DNA from: Atrina japonica
Lineage: Eukaryota; Mollusca; Bivalvia; Pterioida; Pinnidae
DNA length: 64,000 nt
Assembly: GCA_030159075.1 (NCBI GenBank)
Contig: BROG01000004.1
Coordinates: 3,642,001-3,706,000 of the forward strand
Reading direction: 5' to 3'
Positions within the stretch are counted from its first letter, which is position 1, and each line of letters begins with the position of its first letter. This document shows, in pieces, positions 37,408-48,397 of the stretch. A program made the translations under genes and the position numbers. The notes beneath the pieces were generated by a model. The model was given only the letters and a program-made list of their open reading frames with translations, was not told the origin of the DNA and did not search any database.

Positions 37408-40400
37408 TATATATATATATAGATATATATATATATATATATATAGATAGAGACAGAGAGAGACAGACAGACAGACAGAGAGAGACAGAAAGACAGAGAA
37501 GTCTATCACTCTAGAAGTTTGAAACCGTACTATTAGGGTCATTAGGCGTGATCAATAACATTCGGCAAGTGTACACTGCTATTTTAAGTAATGTAAGGTT
37601 AAATCTTTTTTGACAGTCCTAGGGAAACAAATAAGTTTCAACTTCAAGTGAACGTTGCTGCACGTCAGAAGGTGACATTTGAACTGCGTTACCAAGAATT
37701 GCTTCGACGTGTGAAGGGCGTATATAACCATGTTATTTTTATCAATCCAAGAGAGACTGTGGACGATTTTAAAGTGGAGGTCGCGATTGAAGATTCAAGG
37801 GACATAACTACATTGCGAGTTCCACCATTACGGGATCATTTATTAACTGAAGTTGACATCACAGGTTTACTATATGATGTTAAACAAACATCAACATGCT
37901 ATCGATTATTTTGTATCCTCGTTATCATATATATCACATAGTATTAAATGATAGATTGTTTAACTGGATACAGCGAAATATTTACGAATTTAGTTATAGA
38001 ATGTTTTAAAAAGTAATCTTACAATTTTGTTTCATTCTTACCTATAGGCTTTTATCTACTGGAAATGTCATCCGTTGCATTGCTTTAATTCAGGCTGTTT
38101 TTGTGTCCTAAAATAATACCAACAAGGGTGTAATAGATTTTTAAAACATTTTGTGAGACAATTTACAATATCCACACAGAAAAATGTCAAATCATAGGCT
38201 TTTCGGGGTTATATATTTGTTTTAAGTTATTGCAGTTCTGTTCAACAAATAAGTAAATAATATCGACTTTTGTTTACAACAAACACTTTTATATATTTGG
38301 ATAAACAATTTTTAAACTTTTGTATACATTAGCTACTAACAGTTTGGCTGTAATACAGAGGCCTACACCAAAAACAGCGTACATCTTGTACAGACCCAGC
38401 AAAGCAGCACAAGAGGCCGTATCTGTCGAGGGAATATCCGGCCAATTCGTTGTAGAGTATGATGTTGATCGACAGAATGATGCAGGCGAACTACTGGTGA
38501 TTATCACCATAATTATTATTATAATTATTATTATTAGCATTATTGATGTAACTATTGTTGTTGTTATAAATAATGTTATTGTTGCTGTTTCTGAAAATTC
38601 AAGTCTTTATTTTGCTAATATTTAGGCATGCGTTTATAAGTTTAATTCTATGCATAAACCGATTAACCTTTTCAAACCTTTCAATATTTGGTTCTGTAGC
38701 ATTTTAAAAAATCCAAAAATTACATATGTATTTCTAACTGGGTAGTGTTTTGCATAAATTTTTAGTATACATAGCATCGTATCCAAAACAATTAATCCAA
38801 TGCATCATTTAACAGGCATTCCTCTGGCGATGACGCGGTGGCATTCTCGGTAAAAATATACATAATAGTTACTATTCAACATTACAACTCACATGTCAAC
38901 TCACTTTAACCTCTTGCAAACAGTTAAAGGCTTTTCCTCCGTTTAGTGGTCGGATAAACATGGCAGACACCGGTACTCATTTTAACCTCTGTAAAATATG
39001 TAGTAACAATTCCTTCGCCAACCTCTCGAATTAAACGTGAAAGTCACTGGTGCTCACTGCAATTTCATAGGAATATTTGGAGAGTTTTCCTTCGCTAAGT
39101 GTTCGGATAAAAGTAAAAGTTACCGGTCACAATGCAAACACCCTCTCGGATTAACGTGAAAATAAATGGTGCGCACTGCAGCCTCTTAGAAATATGTACT
39201 AACATTTCATTTGTCAAGCGCTTGGATAAAAGTGGAAGGTCTGGATAGAAATGAATGGCATGGGTCTTACCGTCAACCTATAAAGATCTACTGTTCCCAA
39301 ACTAAGCTCTCTAACAAAAGTGAAAGTCATGAGTCATTCATATGGAAATTAGAACTACGGACCTGTGTCGTGACAGTCATGTCACATTAATGTCCTTTCT
39401 CGCATTGCTTGTAATCATGAAGGATCGAGGAGATTTTCGTGTTTTCATTTTTAAAATTTGTTATCAGTTACATGTAAATCTTACCAAATTTGTCTGAAAA
39501 GAAATAAATATATAGTTGCATAGTGCGGGTTTATATTTATTTGCGGATGGTGGATGAAAAAAACGTGAGTGATGCGGTTGCTAAACTGATTTATACATGT
39601 ATGTAAAGAAATATAAAAATTTCAGATACCAAAGTACAAATCAATAGAATGTCCAGGACATGTCCGGCAAAAATGGACAAACACGGACCTCCGGAAACCA
39701 AGAGGTGGGATCAGGTGTCACGGAAGAGCAAGCATCCCCGTCGACCGGTCACACCCGCCGCGAGTCCACAGTCAAGTCCAACGAAACAAGTGAGGAGTGT
39801 ATCCTCGTCACAATTGGCACAGACGTCCCAAAAACCGCCAACGAAAAGGCAACCCAACATTTCACTCAGTGAAACAGAGTAGTCGCAAACAAGACCATCA
39901 CACCGACCGCAAAACCCGCGGAACGCTGACATCAAACGCGGACACCGATATCCCTGTGCCAACAATCCGCCAATGAGCAGTCCACCTCTGCATATGAAAT
40001 TTTCATATGTTGTGCACGCCCTGGCATATCGGATCACCTGTGAAATATAAACTCCATATGCGGGTGACTGAGGGATATTACCACCCAAATGTGGACAATC
40101 TACGATGGGAAAGCCGAAGTCGTCGCGCCTATCGTACAGCTCAGCCGCCAACCTCCCGTCCGTGTATACATCAAGCAAAATGTCCAAGCACGAAGCGTGC
40201 GCGCCCGACCCTGTTGCATCCCTAACCTCCAGCTCGCTGGGATATATCTATTGTTCCCATGGTTTTGAAATACTGAGTATAATGTGTGGTATACCGACTC
40301 ATACCCTCACGGGTATGAAACAAACATACAAAGTCATAGGAACACTGATTTGTATTGTTTATTTGTAGGTTGTCAATGGATACTTTGTTCATTTCTTTGC

Positions 40401-43400
40401 TCCATCTGGAATGCAACCTTTACCAATGGATATTGCGTTTGTTTTGGACAAGAGTGGATCAATGAGTGGATCAAAAATACAGCAACTCCAAACAGCCATG
40501 ATGAATATTCTTAATGATATTAGATCAGATGACCGATTTACAATAATGACATTTGATAGTACTCACTCTTATTGGAGATCTAAATTAGTACCAGCCACAA
40601 AAGATAACATTGAAAATGCAAAGACGTTTGTTGGGAAAATTAGAGCGCACGGGGGTATGTGTAAATTGTAAAGCATTATAATTATCATTAACAACACCAA
40701 AATAGTTAAAGGAACAAATACGTAAGACGATAGTTTCTCTCAATAAGATCTGAACAGTTGAGCTCGTATTTGATATAAAATAGATATAACATTCTTGAGA
40801 GGGTGTTAGTTGAAATTGCCAACCCCAGGAAATACATTGTCAACCAAGAGGAAAACGAGGTTGAAAATTATTTTCAAGGGGTGACAATTCCACAACCACC
40901 CGATTGGGAATATTATATTTATACCGATCCACTGTATTGAAGTTAATCAACCATTTGATTACTTAAAACACAAAATAAAATGCAACAGCAATAATATTTT
41001 TATAGTTTATTCATGCAAAAATCTACATGTACGTAAGTTCATCACGTTCGTAATACAAACTGTCTTCGATACCTAAACCGTTCTTTGCGTCGATTTTGAA
41101 TCTTAAGCTTCAAGCGAGCATGTCTGTTTGGCTGACAAGCAAATACATTTGATAATGATATATCAATTCTGTCAAATCATTTAATTCCAGTTGTTGTTTC
41201 TTTCGGATTTAGTCTGCATCGAAGAAATTTATGTTACATAACTCATATAGAGGTAACACCTAATTACTACATAGGAAAAATAAACGAAATGTACGCCCGT
41301 CCATTTCTAAGCATGTGATATTTTTATTGAATATCACCCTGCTGAATATCACCCTGGAATGACCGAGACAGTGGAAAATACTCAACGCTTATTGTCCAAT
41401 GAAATCGCTAGAATTTAATAAGAGGTATAATATAAATGTATATATGTAAATGTATAATATATAAAGGTAGAGTCATACATACCCAAATTAAAAAAATAAA
41501 TGTACAGTAACTGCAAAATCCGTCTAAGAACCACCTACTTCAAAATTAATACCTTACCTTTTGAGAAGTTTAGAATCTGAATGGTTGTATCTGAGCCAAA
41601 AGTCCTACAGTTAGTTCCATTGGAGAACTTTTACAATTCTAGCGTGTGTGTACGTTTCACCGATATCCTCTAGGAATTTGAAAGCGCTAATTAAATGTCA
41701 TCGCTAAAATATATACAAATATAATTCATCGTAACATTGAATGGACCCATGATAACGTCACTTCGAAATTAAGGTATTTTCGCTGAATGAACATACACAG
41801 TTCATGAAAAAATTAGTTTCCATTCCTTCGTAGACACGACATGTTAGTAAGCTTTTACTGATTTAAGTTTTAAACATATATTTGAATTATGCGTGTAATG
41901 TACACATGAAGATTCTATGTATCTGAAAATTATATCGGTCATACGTTGATTATCATTTTTTATTTATTCATTTATTTATTCATTTAGCTATTCTATATCG
42001 AGCCAATGTTGTATTCATTTCATGAGTGAATGTATGATGTATAGTATATAAAGTATCCAGTTGCTGTATAATAATGATTACATTTATTGTGTTTTTTTTA
42101 GGTACAAACATTAACGAAGCCCTGACAGAAGGTTTAAGACTATTGAGCACACAAACAGATAATGAACGGGCACCTGTCGTGATATTCTTGACTGACGGTC
42201 AACCTACATCCGGTGTTATGAATCGCGATCAAATATTGGCAAACGTAAAACGCGCTAATGAAGTTAATATGCCTATATTTAGTCTTGCATTTGGACATGG
42301 GGCAGATTACGATTTTGTTAAGAGGGTGGCTGCACAAAATTACGGAATAGGTCGACGGATATATGAAGACTCGGACGCTTCCCTACAGATATCCGGATTT
42401 TATGACGAAGTGAACACTGTAATTATGAAAAACATTTCATTTAGATATATCGGTGAAGTTAATGAAACAACAGTTACAAAGCAAAACTACAATACCTATT
42501 TTGGTGGTTCTGAGATTATCGTCGCCGGAAGCACGCTTAAAGGATCAAACAATCAAATATCTCCAGTTGTGATGGGTATTGGTAATGGTGGCACGATCAT
42601 TAAACTTACTTTACCAAAGAAGAACACGATCTTAGAGGATGACATGAAACTGAACTTAACAAAAGACGTCGACTTCAAAAGAATAACTGAAAAAATGTGG
42701 GCGTATTTAACAATTAAAGACCTTCTCAAAAAGAGGGATGCTGTGACTGAAAAAGAGTCAAAACTAAACAAAGACATTTTAGAATTGTCCTTAAAGGTAA
42801 GAAAAATGCTTGGGGTTCTTTCATAAAAAAACACATTGAGCAACATATGAATTCATGTTCAACTAGAAGTATGTAACTTAAAATATTTAAAATCAAACAA
42901 AAGCTTATGTATAACAGTTAGGTATGCCATAGACATTATTCCATACTTGCGGAATACAGGTTTCCTGAGTTATCTCCTCTTTATAGCAGGAATCTTGTAA
43001 ATACGAATTTTGTTTTTCTACTACAACAATCCTTATACACCTTACAGACCTAGGTAAAATTTATTTACCTCATGTTAGTTTATCATGTTTTTAAGTTATA
43101 TTGGGTTAATTAGGCTGTTAAGTTTTCAAAGTAAAAATAAAAAGTAATTTTTCGTCCGATTTGTTCATTACAAGATATCTGTTTTAAAGAAAGGCAACTC
43201 TTGCAAATCGGAAGTTACTCTGTATTCCGAAAATAGTGAATAAGAATAGTAGCAACACTATATTCATCAGCTGCGGTCGAATTTTAGATAGATATAAAGT
43301 TCCGAAAAGTAGTATTAGACAGAAAGCTAAATACTAATCCTTAATATATTGTCAAATAAAAAGATAATATAATTATTGTAAAATGACTATCTTAAATTTT

Positions 43401-46400
43401 GAAGACTTTAGAGTTTAAACAGTGCACTATCTGAACGAAATGTTACTTTAGAAGGAAATGATCAACTGGGACCAAAAGAACTGTTACTCGATTGATATAT
43501 ACCTTCGGGGACCCAAACGGCCCATCGAGTGCCAACGACCCAATAGTCGTAAATATTATAAGCACAATACCAAAATTATATGTTAAAAGAGATCAAAATA
43601 AATTGTCGTTTCTGTCGGTAATGAATTCATCAGTTGAGTTCTGATTTGTACAATGAATTTCCTTATTTTAAGTTTCATTCTTTGGAGTATAATTCTGAAA
43701 ATTCAAGTGGATGGTAATTGCACTTTACCCTTTGGCACCTGAACTCCCTAATGCCCAGTCAATTAATATATAAACATGCTTCTCATTCCACTGGCTAAAT
43801 TATGGCAATTTTCCCCGCGTATAAGAAGACTGACTCAGAAAATAAACTAAGGCCCTGGATCCTAAAACTATTCTCAGACAAAATGTTTACTCAATTTCAA
43901 GATTTTACTCAAATCTTGAGAATTTTTTCAACTTGGGTAAAGTTGTGGACCATAAAGAAATTCTTCGACAAAGGACTATATATGATAGAGATGCCTATAT
44001 ACCCACCAATAAAATGAAAATTAAGTATTCCTTGTAAAGTTCATGGTTGTACACATTATGAAGTTTAAGATTAGCACTTTACATACACACGGAAAACAAA
44101 AGTTTCCTTGTCTGGAAAGTGTCTTAAAATCGACAGTGCATATTTTCAATATTTTATCTATTTTATACTATTTTTGAGCATTTGGAGGTAAAATGAAGTA
44201 TGAGCACAGCCTTGACAAGAAAGATATTCCACACTCTGTTGTATATATTCATTAACTATTTTGTGTTCAAAGGAAAATTTTGTCCAAAGCTGCGTTCAAT
44301 ATAAACAAACAACTTTTCATATGAACAACACGTCCATGTATTACGTCGTTGCTAAGGAGATACTACTTCCGGTTGTTTTGACGGTCTACAGACGGCGTTC
44401 ATTTATTTTCGTCGAGGACCATACATATTAGAAACAAAGTACACTTGACAAACCAGGAAATCCCACTGCTGTTGCATAGGTTATAAATAGCTACAGTGGG
44501 TAGTTTCTTCTCTTTTTATCGCTGGTTCCATATTACTGCGGCAATCACATTCTTAATACAAACTGGAAAATACTGAGTACTGTAAACAAAGCGCTAGGCT
44601 ACAATGCTTTGTTTTCTTTCATTCTTGGAATTTTCTGTCGATAGATCTGCTTGATAACTTTTCACTGAAGATAAGTAGAATCTACGGTAAACTTGCTTCC
44701 TTGAGTCGAGAGATCGAATAGGCCTAACTTTGTTTGTGTTACACATTGCCTACTGCAGTACTGGTAACCCGTAAGACCGTATACTACCATAGACCCTTGG
44801 ATCAGTGTTTTTTATCAATCGTAGATCTACAATATGATGAATTGACTACTACATGTAGGTCAATTTACAGTTAGCCTGATCTGGATGCTTGGCTCTTATG
44901 CATTTCTTTACCCGAGCGCCGAATACAGGCCTACCGCACAGAATCTATTTTTAGAATGTTACCTCTGAACTCAGGCATCACCGACACTGTTATCAAGTGT
45001 ATACGTAGAAATAATATTACTGTTTTAAAAAATAGGAGTATAGATCTATTAGGTAAATATATAGAACATTTAGTTTTCCAAAGTAAGCCCTACGAGTACA
45101 AAATATATGGATATACAACTAGCGACTGCATTCTCTTGTTGAGTTTTTAATCAAACTGTTAAACATTTTACCCCGTGTTTGCACATAAGTGATTGTGGCG
45201 TAATGGTTAGCACGTCAGATTGTGAACTCAAGGGTCCGGGGTTCGAATCTCGAATTCTACATTTTTTTTTTCTTTTTAATACTATATTTTTAAAGAAACT
45301 CATTTTATATTTAGATATATTTTTCACCAGATAAAATTAATCTGTGGAATAAACTTCATTTTCTCGAAATAATTTTTCACCAAACTTAACACAAAAGTTC
45401 ATTAAGTCACTGGAGTTCCATTGACTTAACATGATACTTCTCGGACCTTTGGGGTCAAGAGAGCAAGTCAAACTACTTAGATCTCAACTTTAGACAATGT
45501 GAAGAACTTGTTATGAAAATATTACCATCCACCATTTGGGGGCCGTTTTGGACCCTTATCATATATAGTCCTTTCTTTCTCAAGTGATAAAATACTTAAA
45601 GTACAGTCTGTAGCTGACTTAAGTAATTCTTAACAGCAAAAATGGTCATCCCATATGTTTGCCTCGGGATAAATAAATGCTAATGTCATTGTCGCCCTAG
45701 AGTATTTCGGATATGTTTAATCCTTTTGATTTCAGCGAAATAGGTTTAGGAGACCAACTCTTCTTTCTCTTTGCCATGTTTGGCCATACGACGTTTGTTT
45801 ACATTAACAATAGGGAAGGTGTAAATTTAGTCCGGTACACGTGCCACAGTGAATGTCCCGAGACATCTATCTTATCTAATGTACCTATACTAATTTACTT
45901 GTATCTTAAATACCGTTTGTTATATACATAATATATATTATATGTATAAATTAATGACTTCGGTCATGTATTGGCATTTTACAAGACGTTTTTAATGTTT
46001 TTAAAAAGATTTATATCTATACTTCTTGGTTGGTTATTAAATAATTAACCATAGATTATAGTAAGAATAATGTTCAAACAAAGATGTTAAGTGAATCGGA
46101 ACATAAATTGGGACATATGTCCTGGACGAGATTTATACTGTCCCCTGACAATCGTACCTCAGTTGAGAAAATTCTAAAGTAGTTTTATGGTCTGTAAGTG
46201 TTCACTTTTTACTCAGATGAGTAAATTCTTAACTTTTAAGAATAAAATTTGTCTCAGAATTTTACTTTGTTTATTGTTTCAGACCCTGGACTTATCACAT
46301 AGCTGTTTAGTGCTATTTATTACATAATCATCCCCTTTAATTAATATGAATTTTTTAAACAGAAATATCGTACGTTTGGTTGACTGACAGTGTTAGCATC

Positions 46401-46608
46401 AAGTTATACTGTCTAGATGATAACTTCTGAAATATTCTTCTTAAAATTGTCAGTAACTGCCAATAACAAGGCATTCTTAATAGATATACTCCGTTAATAA
46501 TTTTTTTTTCATTTCAGTACAAATTCGTTACACCTTTGACGGCAATGGTTGTTACGTTACCAGAAGAGATTCAGTCACATCCGGTAGAAGAAAATGCAGG
46601 TGGCGACG
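34776..46608 (+). CDS. Gene B: inter-alpha-trypsin inhibitor heavy chain-like protein, 8 visible exons, partial
   Basis: Paralogue of gene A and also predicted to be secreted. Exons: 34776-34874, 36138-36295, 36557-36667, 37617-37864, 38333-38496, 40369-40654, 42102-42796, 46518-46608. The 1852 bases give 617 residues plus one base, all in frame with GT-AG introns. Domains: signal peptide (1 to about 19), VIT (about 34-155), VWA (about 281-455) with MIDAS D287, S289, S291, T357 and D387, then the VTPLTAMVV block. The last visible exon ends at a donor (GACG then GTAAGC), so at least a linker and the C-terminal domain are missing. Downstream to the window end there is only microsatellite and the tandem array. 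In gene A the next intron is only about 300 bases. The gene may continue beyond the window across a very long intron, or it may be truncated by the array. Confidence 0.9.
34880..36130. other. Gene B intron 1, no further feature
   Basis: AT-rich intron. A 108-residue open frame at 35271-35597 has no recognised similarity and no splice context, and I do not call it. Confidence 0.5.
36138..36295 (+). CDS. Gene B exon 2 (start of VIT domain)
   Basis: 158 bases, phases 0 and 2, the same as gene A. Encodes KPRIYYLHIKSDVRYRFATT, SVTSKVVNFG and EAFITNFTL. Confidence 0.93.
36410..36470. repeat. (CT)n microsatellite, gene B intron 2
   Basis: Pure CT run, about 85 bases before exon 3. Confidence 0.97.
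36557..36667 (+). CDS. Gene B exon 3 (VIT domain)
   Basis: 111 bases, phases 2 and 2. Encodes LISEKEYIGEVKEKEEAKKQ, then YEKAKKSGQSAGIIKS. Confidence 0.93.
37109..37252. repeat. Long hairpin / foldback element, gene B intron 3
   Basis: The left arm (GATCTGTCAAGAGTTTCCAT, TCATGTCACATTTATGATA) is nearly the reverse complement of the right arm (TATTATAAATGTGAAATGAA, TGGAAACTGGCGACAGATTC). An inner pair (AATTTTCCAT and ATGGAAAATT) continues the stem. Arms are about 40 bases. Confidence 0.75.
37356..37500. repeat. (TA)n followed by (GATA)/(GACA) microsatellite, gene B intron 3
   Basis: TA run broken by AGATA units, then GACAGA/GAGA repeats to about 37500. Confidence 0.95.
37617..37864 (+). CDS. 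Gene B exon 4 (end of VIT domain)
   Basis: 248 bases, phases 2 and 1. Encodes PRETNKFQLQVNVAARQKVT, FELRYQELLRRVKGVYNH and VDDFKVEVAIEDSRDI. One codon longer than gene A exon 4. Confidence 0.92.
38333..38496 (+). CDS. Gene B exon 5
   Basis: 164 bases, phases 1 and 0. Encodes TNSLAVIQRPTPKTAYILYR, SGQFVVEYDVDRQNDAGELL. The frame runs on past the donor GTGATT into a TTA microsatellite, which is intronic. Confidence 0.9.
38505..38590. repeat. Short (ATT)/(GTT) microsatellite, gene B intron 5
   Basis: ATT units then GTT units directly behind the exon 5 donor. Confidence 0.8.
38910..39330. repeat. Diverged tandem repeat of about 80-90 bp, gene B intron 5
   Basis: Recurring blocks: CTTCGCTAAGTGTTCGGATA / TTTGTCAAGCGCTTGGATA; GTGAAAGTCACTGGTGCTCA / GTGAAAATAAATGGTGCGCA; CTCACTGCAATTTCATAGGAA / GCACTGCAGCCTCTTAGAAA. 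About four to five degenerate units. Confidence 0.55.
39612..40255 (-). pseudogene. A-to-G hypermutated fragment of the retroelement (copy 15), gene B intron 5
   Basis: This minus-strand copy runs from just after the RT catalytic region (near SELE) to the family 3' end and aligns without difficulty with 32195-32815. On the element's sense strand the differences are overwhelmingly A in the other copy and G here. My by-eye count over the clearly aligned parts is close to sixty A-to-G and about one G-to-A. At protein level this turns Lys into Glu/Arg/Gly, Asn into Asp/Gly, Ser into Gly, Thr into Ala and Tyr into Cys. A 158-residue frame stays open (39711-40187), but it is unlikely to be functional because it lacks the catalytic half. 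Some A-to-T changes are also present. Confidence 0.85.
40369..40654 (+). CDS. Gene B exon 6 (start of VWA domain)
   Basis: 286 bases, phases 0 and 1. Encodes VVNGYFVHFFAPSGM, then PLPMDIAFVLDKSGSM with MIDAS D287, S289, S291, and QLQTAMMNILNDIRSDDRFT. Confidence 0.95.
40690..40775 (+). repeat. Partial copy of the 'GACGATCGTTT' dispersed repeat, gene B intron 6
   Basis: Shares AAGACGATAGTTTCT, CAATAAGA and ACAGTTGAGC with 11110-11150. Confidence 0.45.
40800..42095. other. Rest of gene B intron 6, nothing recognised
   Basis: AT-rich intronic DNA with no supported feature. Confidence 0.5.
42102..42796 (+). CDS. Gene B exon 7 (rest of VWA domain)
   Basis: 695 bases, phases 1 and 0. Encodes GTNINEAL, APVVIFLTDGQPTSG, MPIFSLAFGHGADYDFVKRV, RRIYEDSDASLQISGFY, GSEIVVAGSTL, MWAYLTIKDLLKKRDAVT and LELSLK. 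Donor GTAAGA. One codon shorter than gene A exon 7. Confidence 0.95.
42800..43490. other. Gene B intron 7, first part, nothing recognised
   Basis: No supported feature. Confidence 0.45.
43497..43660 (+). repeat. Copy of the 'GACGATCGTTT'-type dispersed repeat, gene B intron 7
   Basis: Shares CGGGGACCCAAACGGCC (compare GGGGACACAAACGACC), GAGTGCCAACGACC, AATATTATAAGCACAATACC and TTCATCAGTTGAG with 11030-11150. Confidence 0.6.
43670..45180. other. Gene B intron 7, middle part
   Basis: No gene supported. A TATAAATAG string lies at 44482-44490 without any open frame that would make it a promoter. Stretches near 43830-43990 and 46195-46300 share words in opposite orientation (CTCAGA, CCCTGGA, GACCATAAA) and may be arms or copies of an old repeat. 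Confidence 0.35.
45189..45260 (+). pseudogene. tRNA-like sequence (His-like anticodon GTG), degenerate
   Basis: Box A (TGGCGTAATGG) and box B (GGTTCGAATC) are both near-perfect and about 45 bases apart, and the anticodon loop reads TTGTGAA (GTG). The anticodon stem (TCAGA with CTCAA), the T stem beyond three pairs and the acceptor stem (GTGATTG with ATTCTAC) do not pair well. A tRNA pseudogene or SINE head is more likely than a working tRNA. Confidence 0.45.
45265..46510. other. Gene B intron 7, last part, nothing recognised
   Basis: AT-rich DNA with no supported gene. Confidence 0.45.
46518..46608 (+). CDS. Gene B exon 8 (last visible exon)
   Basis: 91 bases, phases 0 and 1. Encodes YKFVTPLTAMVVTLPEEIQS, then HPVEENAGGD. 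Acceptor CATTTCAG, donor GTAAGC. Matches gene A exon 8, one codon longer. Confidence 0.9.
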
Positions 46609-46857
46609 GTAAGCTTAGGAAATTTTGCAGTCAAAATTGTCGTCATTTGGTGTAATATATTTCATGGAACAAGAATTTGAAAAAAGTAATAAGTTGAATA
46701 CAAAATTTGAAGATAATAATAATTGATGATAGTAGTTATTGGTGCAGCGAATGTCATGGAACAAGAATTTTAAAATAGTTAATCAGTTAATTATAAAATT
46801 TGAATATAACAAAATGATGGTAATAGTTATAATAACAGTGTTGTTCGTGTTGTTTTT

Positions 46858-46912
46858 CTATTGTTATTATTATTATTATTATATTTATTATTATTATTAT
46901 TATTATTATTAA

Positions 46913-46961
<49 letters not shown>

Positions 46962-46994
46962 GGATCTTATGAAACTTACTATTATTATTATAAA

Positions 46995-47038
<44 letters not shown>

Positions 47039-47040
47039 CA
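46858..47040. repeat. (TTA)n microsatellite at the left edge of the array
   Basis: Interrupted TTA tract. Shorter TTA runs stand at every unit junction inside the array, so this one probably belongs to the array. Confidence 0.95.
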
Positions 47041-47049
47041 TTTATTTTT

Positions 47050-48397
47050 CACAATGTCCCCATTTGTGGCAAACACTGTTCTCAAAAGGAACTACTTAAA
47101 GCTAGAATAAATCTGTTTGGATTTTCTGGTAGACGCAAAGACTGAAGTGGTGGCATGTGGGTTTCAAATTTGATTCTGAGTTGTCCCCTGAAAAAAGCTC
47201 GCTAGGGGCTGAAAAAAGGGTATCCATATTTTGTCAGCTAAAAATGAGACAAAAGTCAAAATATCTACAGAAAACTAAGCATCTTTATTATAGACATATG
47301 CCATGAGAAAGTTGCTTTAGTTTTATGAGACTGCACTATGCCTCAAAAAATTTCAAGGTCACAGGATTTAAGGTCTAAGGTCACAGAGAAACCTTTGAAA
47401 ATTTAAAATCTCGAATATTCTCTAGAACTATCAGATTTTTTAGTATAGACATATACATCATTGATCTTGTAGAGAATAGGCTGATAAATGTTCATTAAAA
47501 CGAAATTTCTGGTCATACATCGGATAAAATGGTCAAGGTCACCAGGTGAGTTTGAATTTCTTTCTCTAAAAATTTCAATTGAAAATAGCTCGAAAAAAAC
47601 GGTGAAACTTTTATATAACCTGATACTGTACAAGATATGTACACTAACTTCGATGAGTCAATTTTTGATTGTAAATGTTTCAAGGTCGTTGGATCAAGGT
47701 TCAAGGTCACAAGCTGAAATTGAATATATCAACTCAACATAGCCTCAAAAAAACTATAGAACTTTTATAATAGGTTAGTGTTGCAGATTTTGTAGGGAAT
47801 GACCTGGAAGAACACATGTAGTGAAATTTCAAGGTCATCCGATGAAAGGTCAAAAAAAAAGGTCACGAGCTCAAATTGAAAAATTTCAAACTCAAAATAG
47901 CTCTAAAACTATAGAACTTTTATATATGAGGTTAGTGTTGATCATTTTGTAGGGAATGAGCTGAAGAACATACGTGTGAAATTTTCAAGGTCCATCCGAT
48001 GAAAGGTCAAGGTCCACAGCAGAAATTGAAAATTTCAACTCAAAAATAGCTCAAAGAACTATAGAAATTTTTATATATGGGTTATTGTTGATGATGACTT
48101 TCTAGGAAATTGAGCTCAAGAACATATGTGTGAAGTTTCAAGGTCATCGCAGATCAAAAGTCAAGGTCACAGAACTCAAATTTCAACATTTCAACTCAAA
48201 AATATCAAAAATTGTCTTCGTGGATCGGACTTCGGTCTCCGGGTCATAAGCTTCTGAGCTGTGCTCTGTTGCTCAGCTGAAGCTGTATCAAAGCTGTAGG
48301 CTCAGCTATGGTCGGATGACCCTCTTTTTGCCTTCAAGCAATAAGCTCAGACTCTAGTTATTATTTATTATTATTATTATTAGTATTACTTATTTTT
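47050..48397. repeat. Array unit 1 (head truncated)
   Basis: Enters in mid-head (CAATGTCCCCATTTGTGGC); the first roughly 170 bases of a normal head are missing. About five monomers (47.5-48.2 kb), then the tail at 48.2-48.36 kb with one 49-base repeat. Confidence 0.8.

Noticed and set aside
39711..40187. 158-residue open frame, the cleanest retroelement frame in the window
   Set aside because: It only looks intact because A-to-G change removed stop codons (stops need A). It lacks the catalytic half and is a hypermutated fragment.
39612..40255. Diversity-generating retroelement (A-directed mutagenesis) as the cause of the A changes
   Set aside because: There is no template/variable repeat pair, no matching accessory gene, and such systems are known from bacteria, archaea and their viruses. 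Deamination of element RNA explains most of the changes more simply.
44482..44490. TATAAATAG string as a gene promoter
   Set aside because: No open frame, exon or transcript sign follows it, and such strings are expected by chance in AT-rich DNA.
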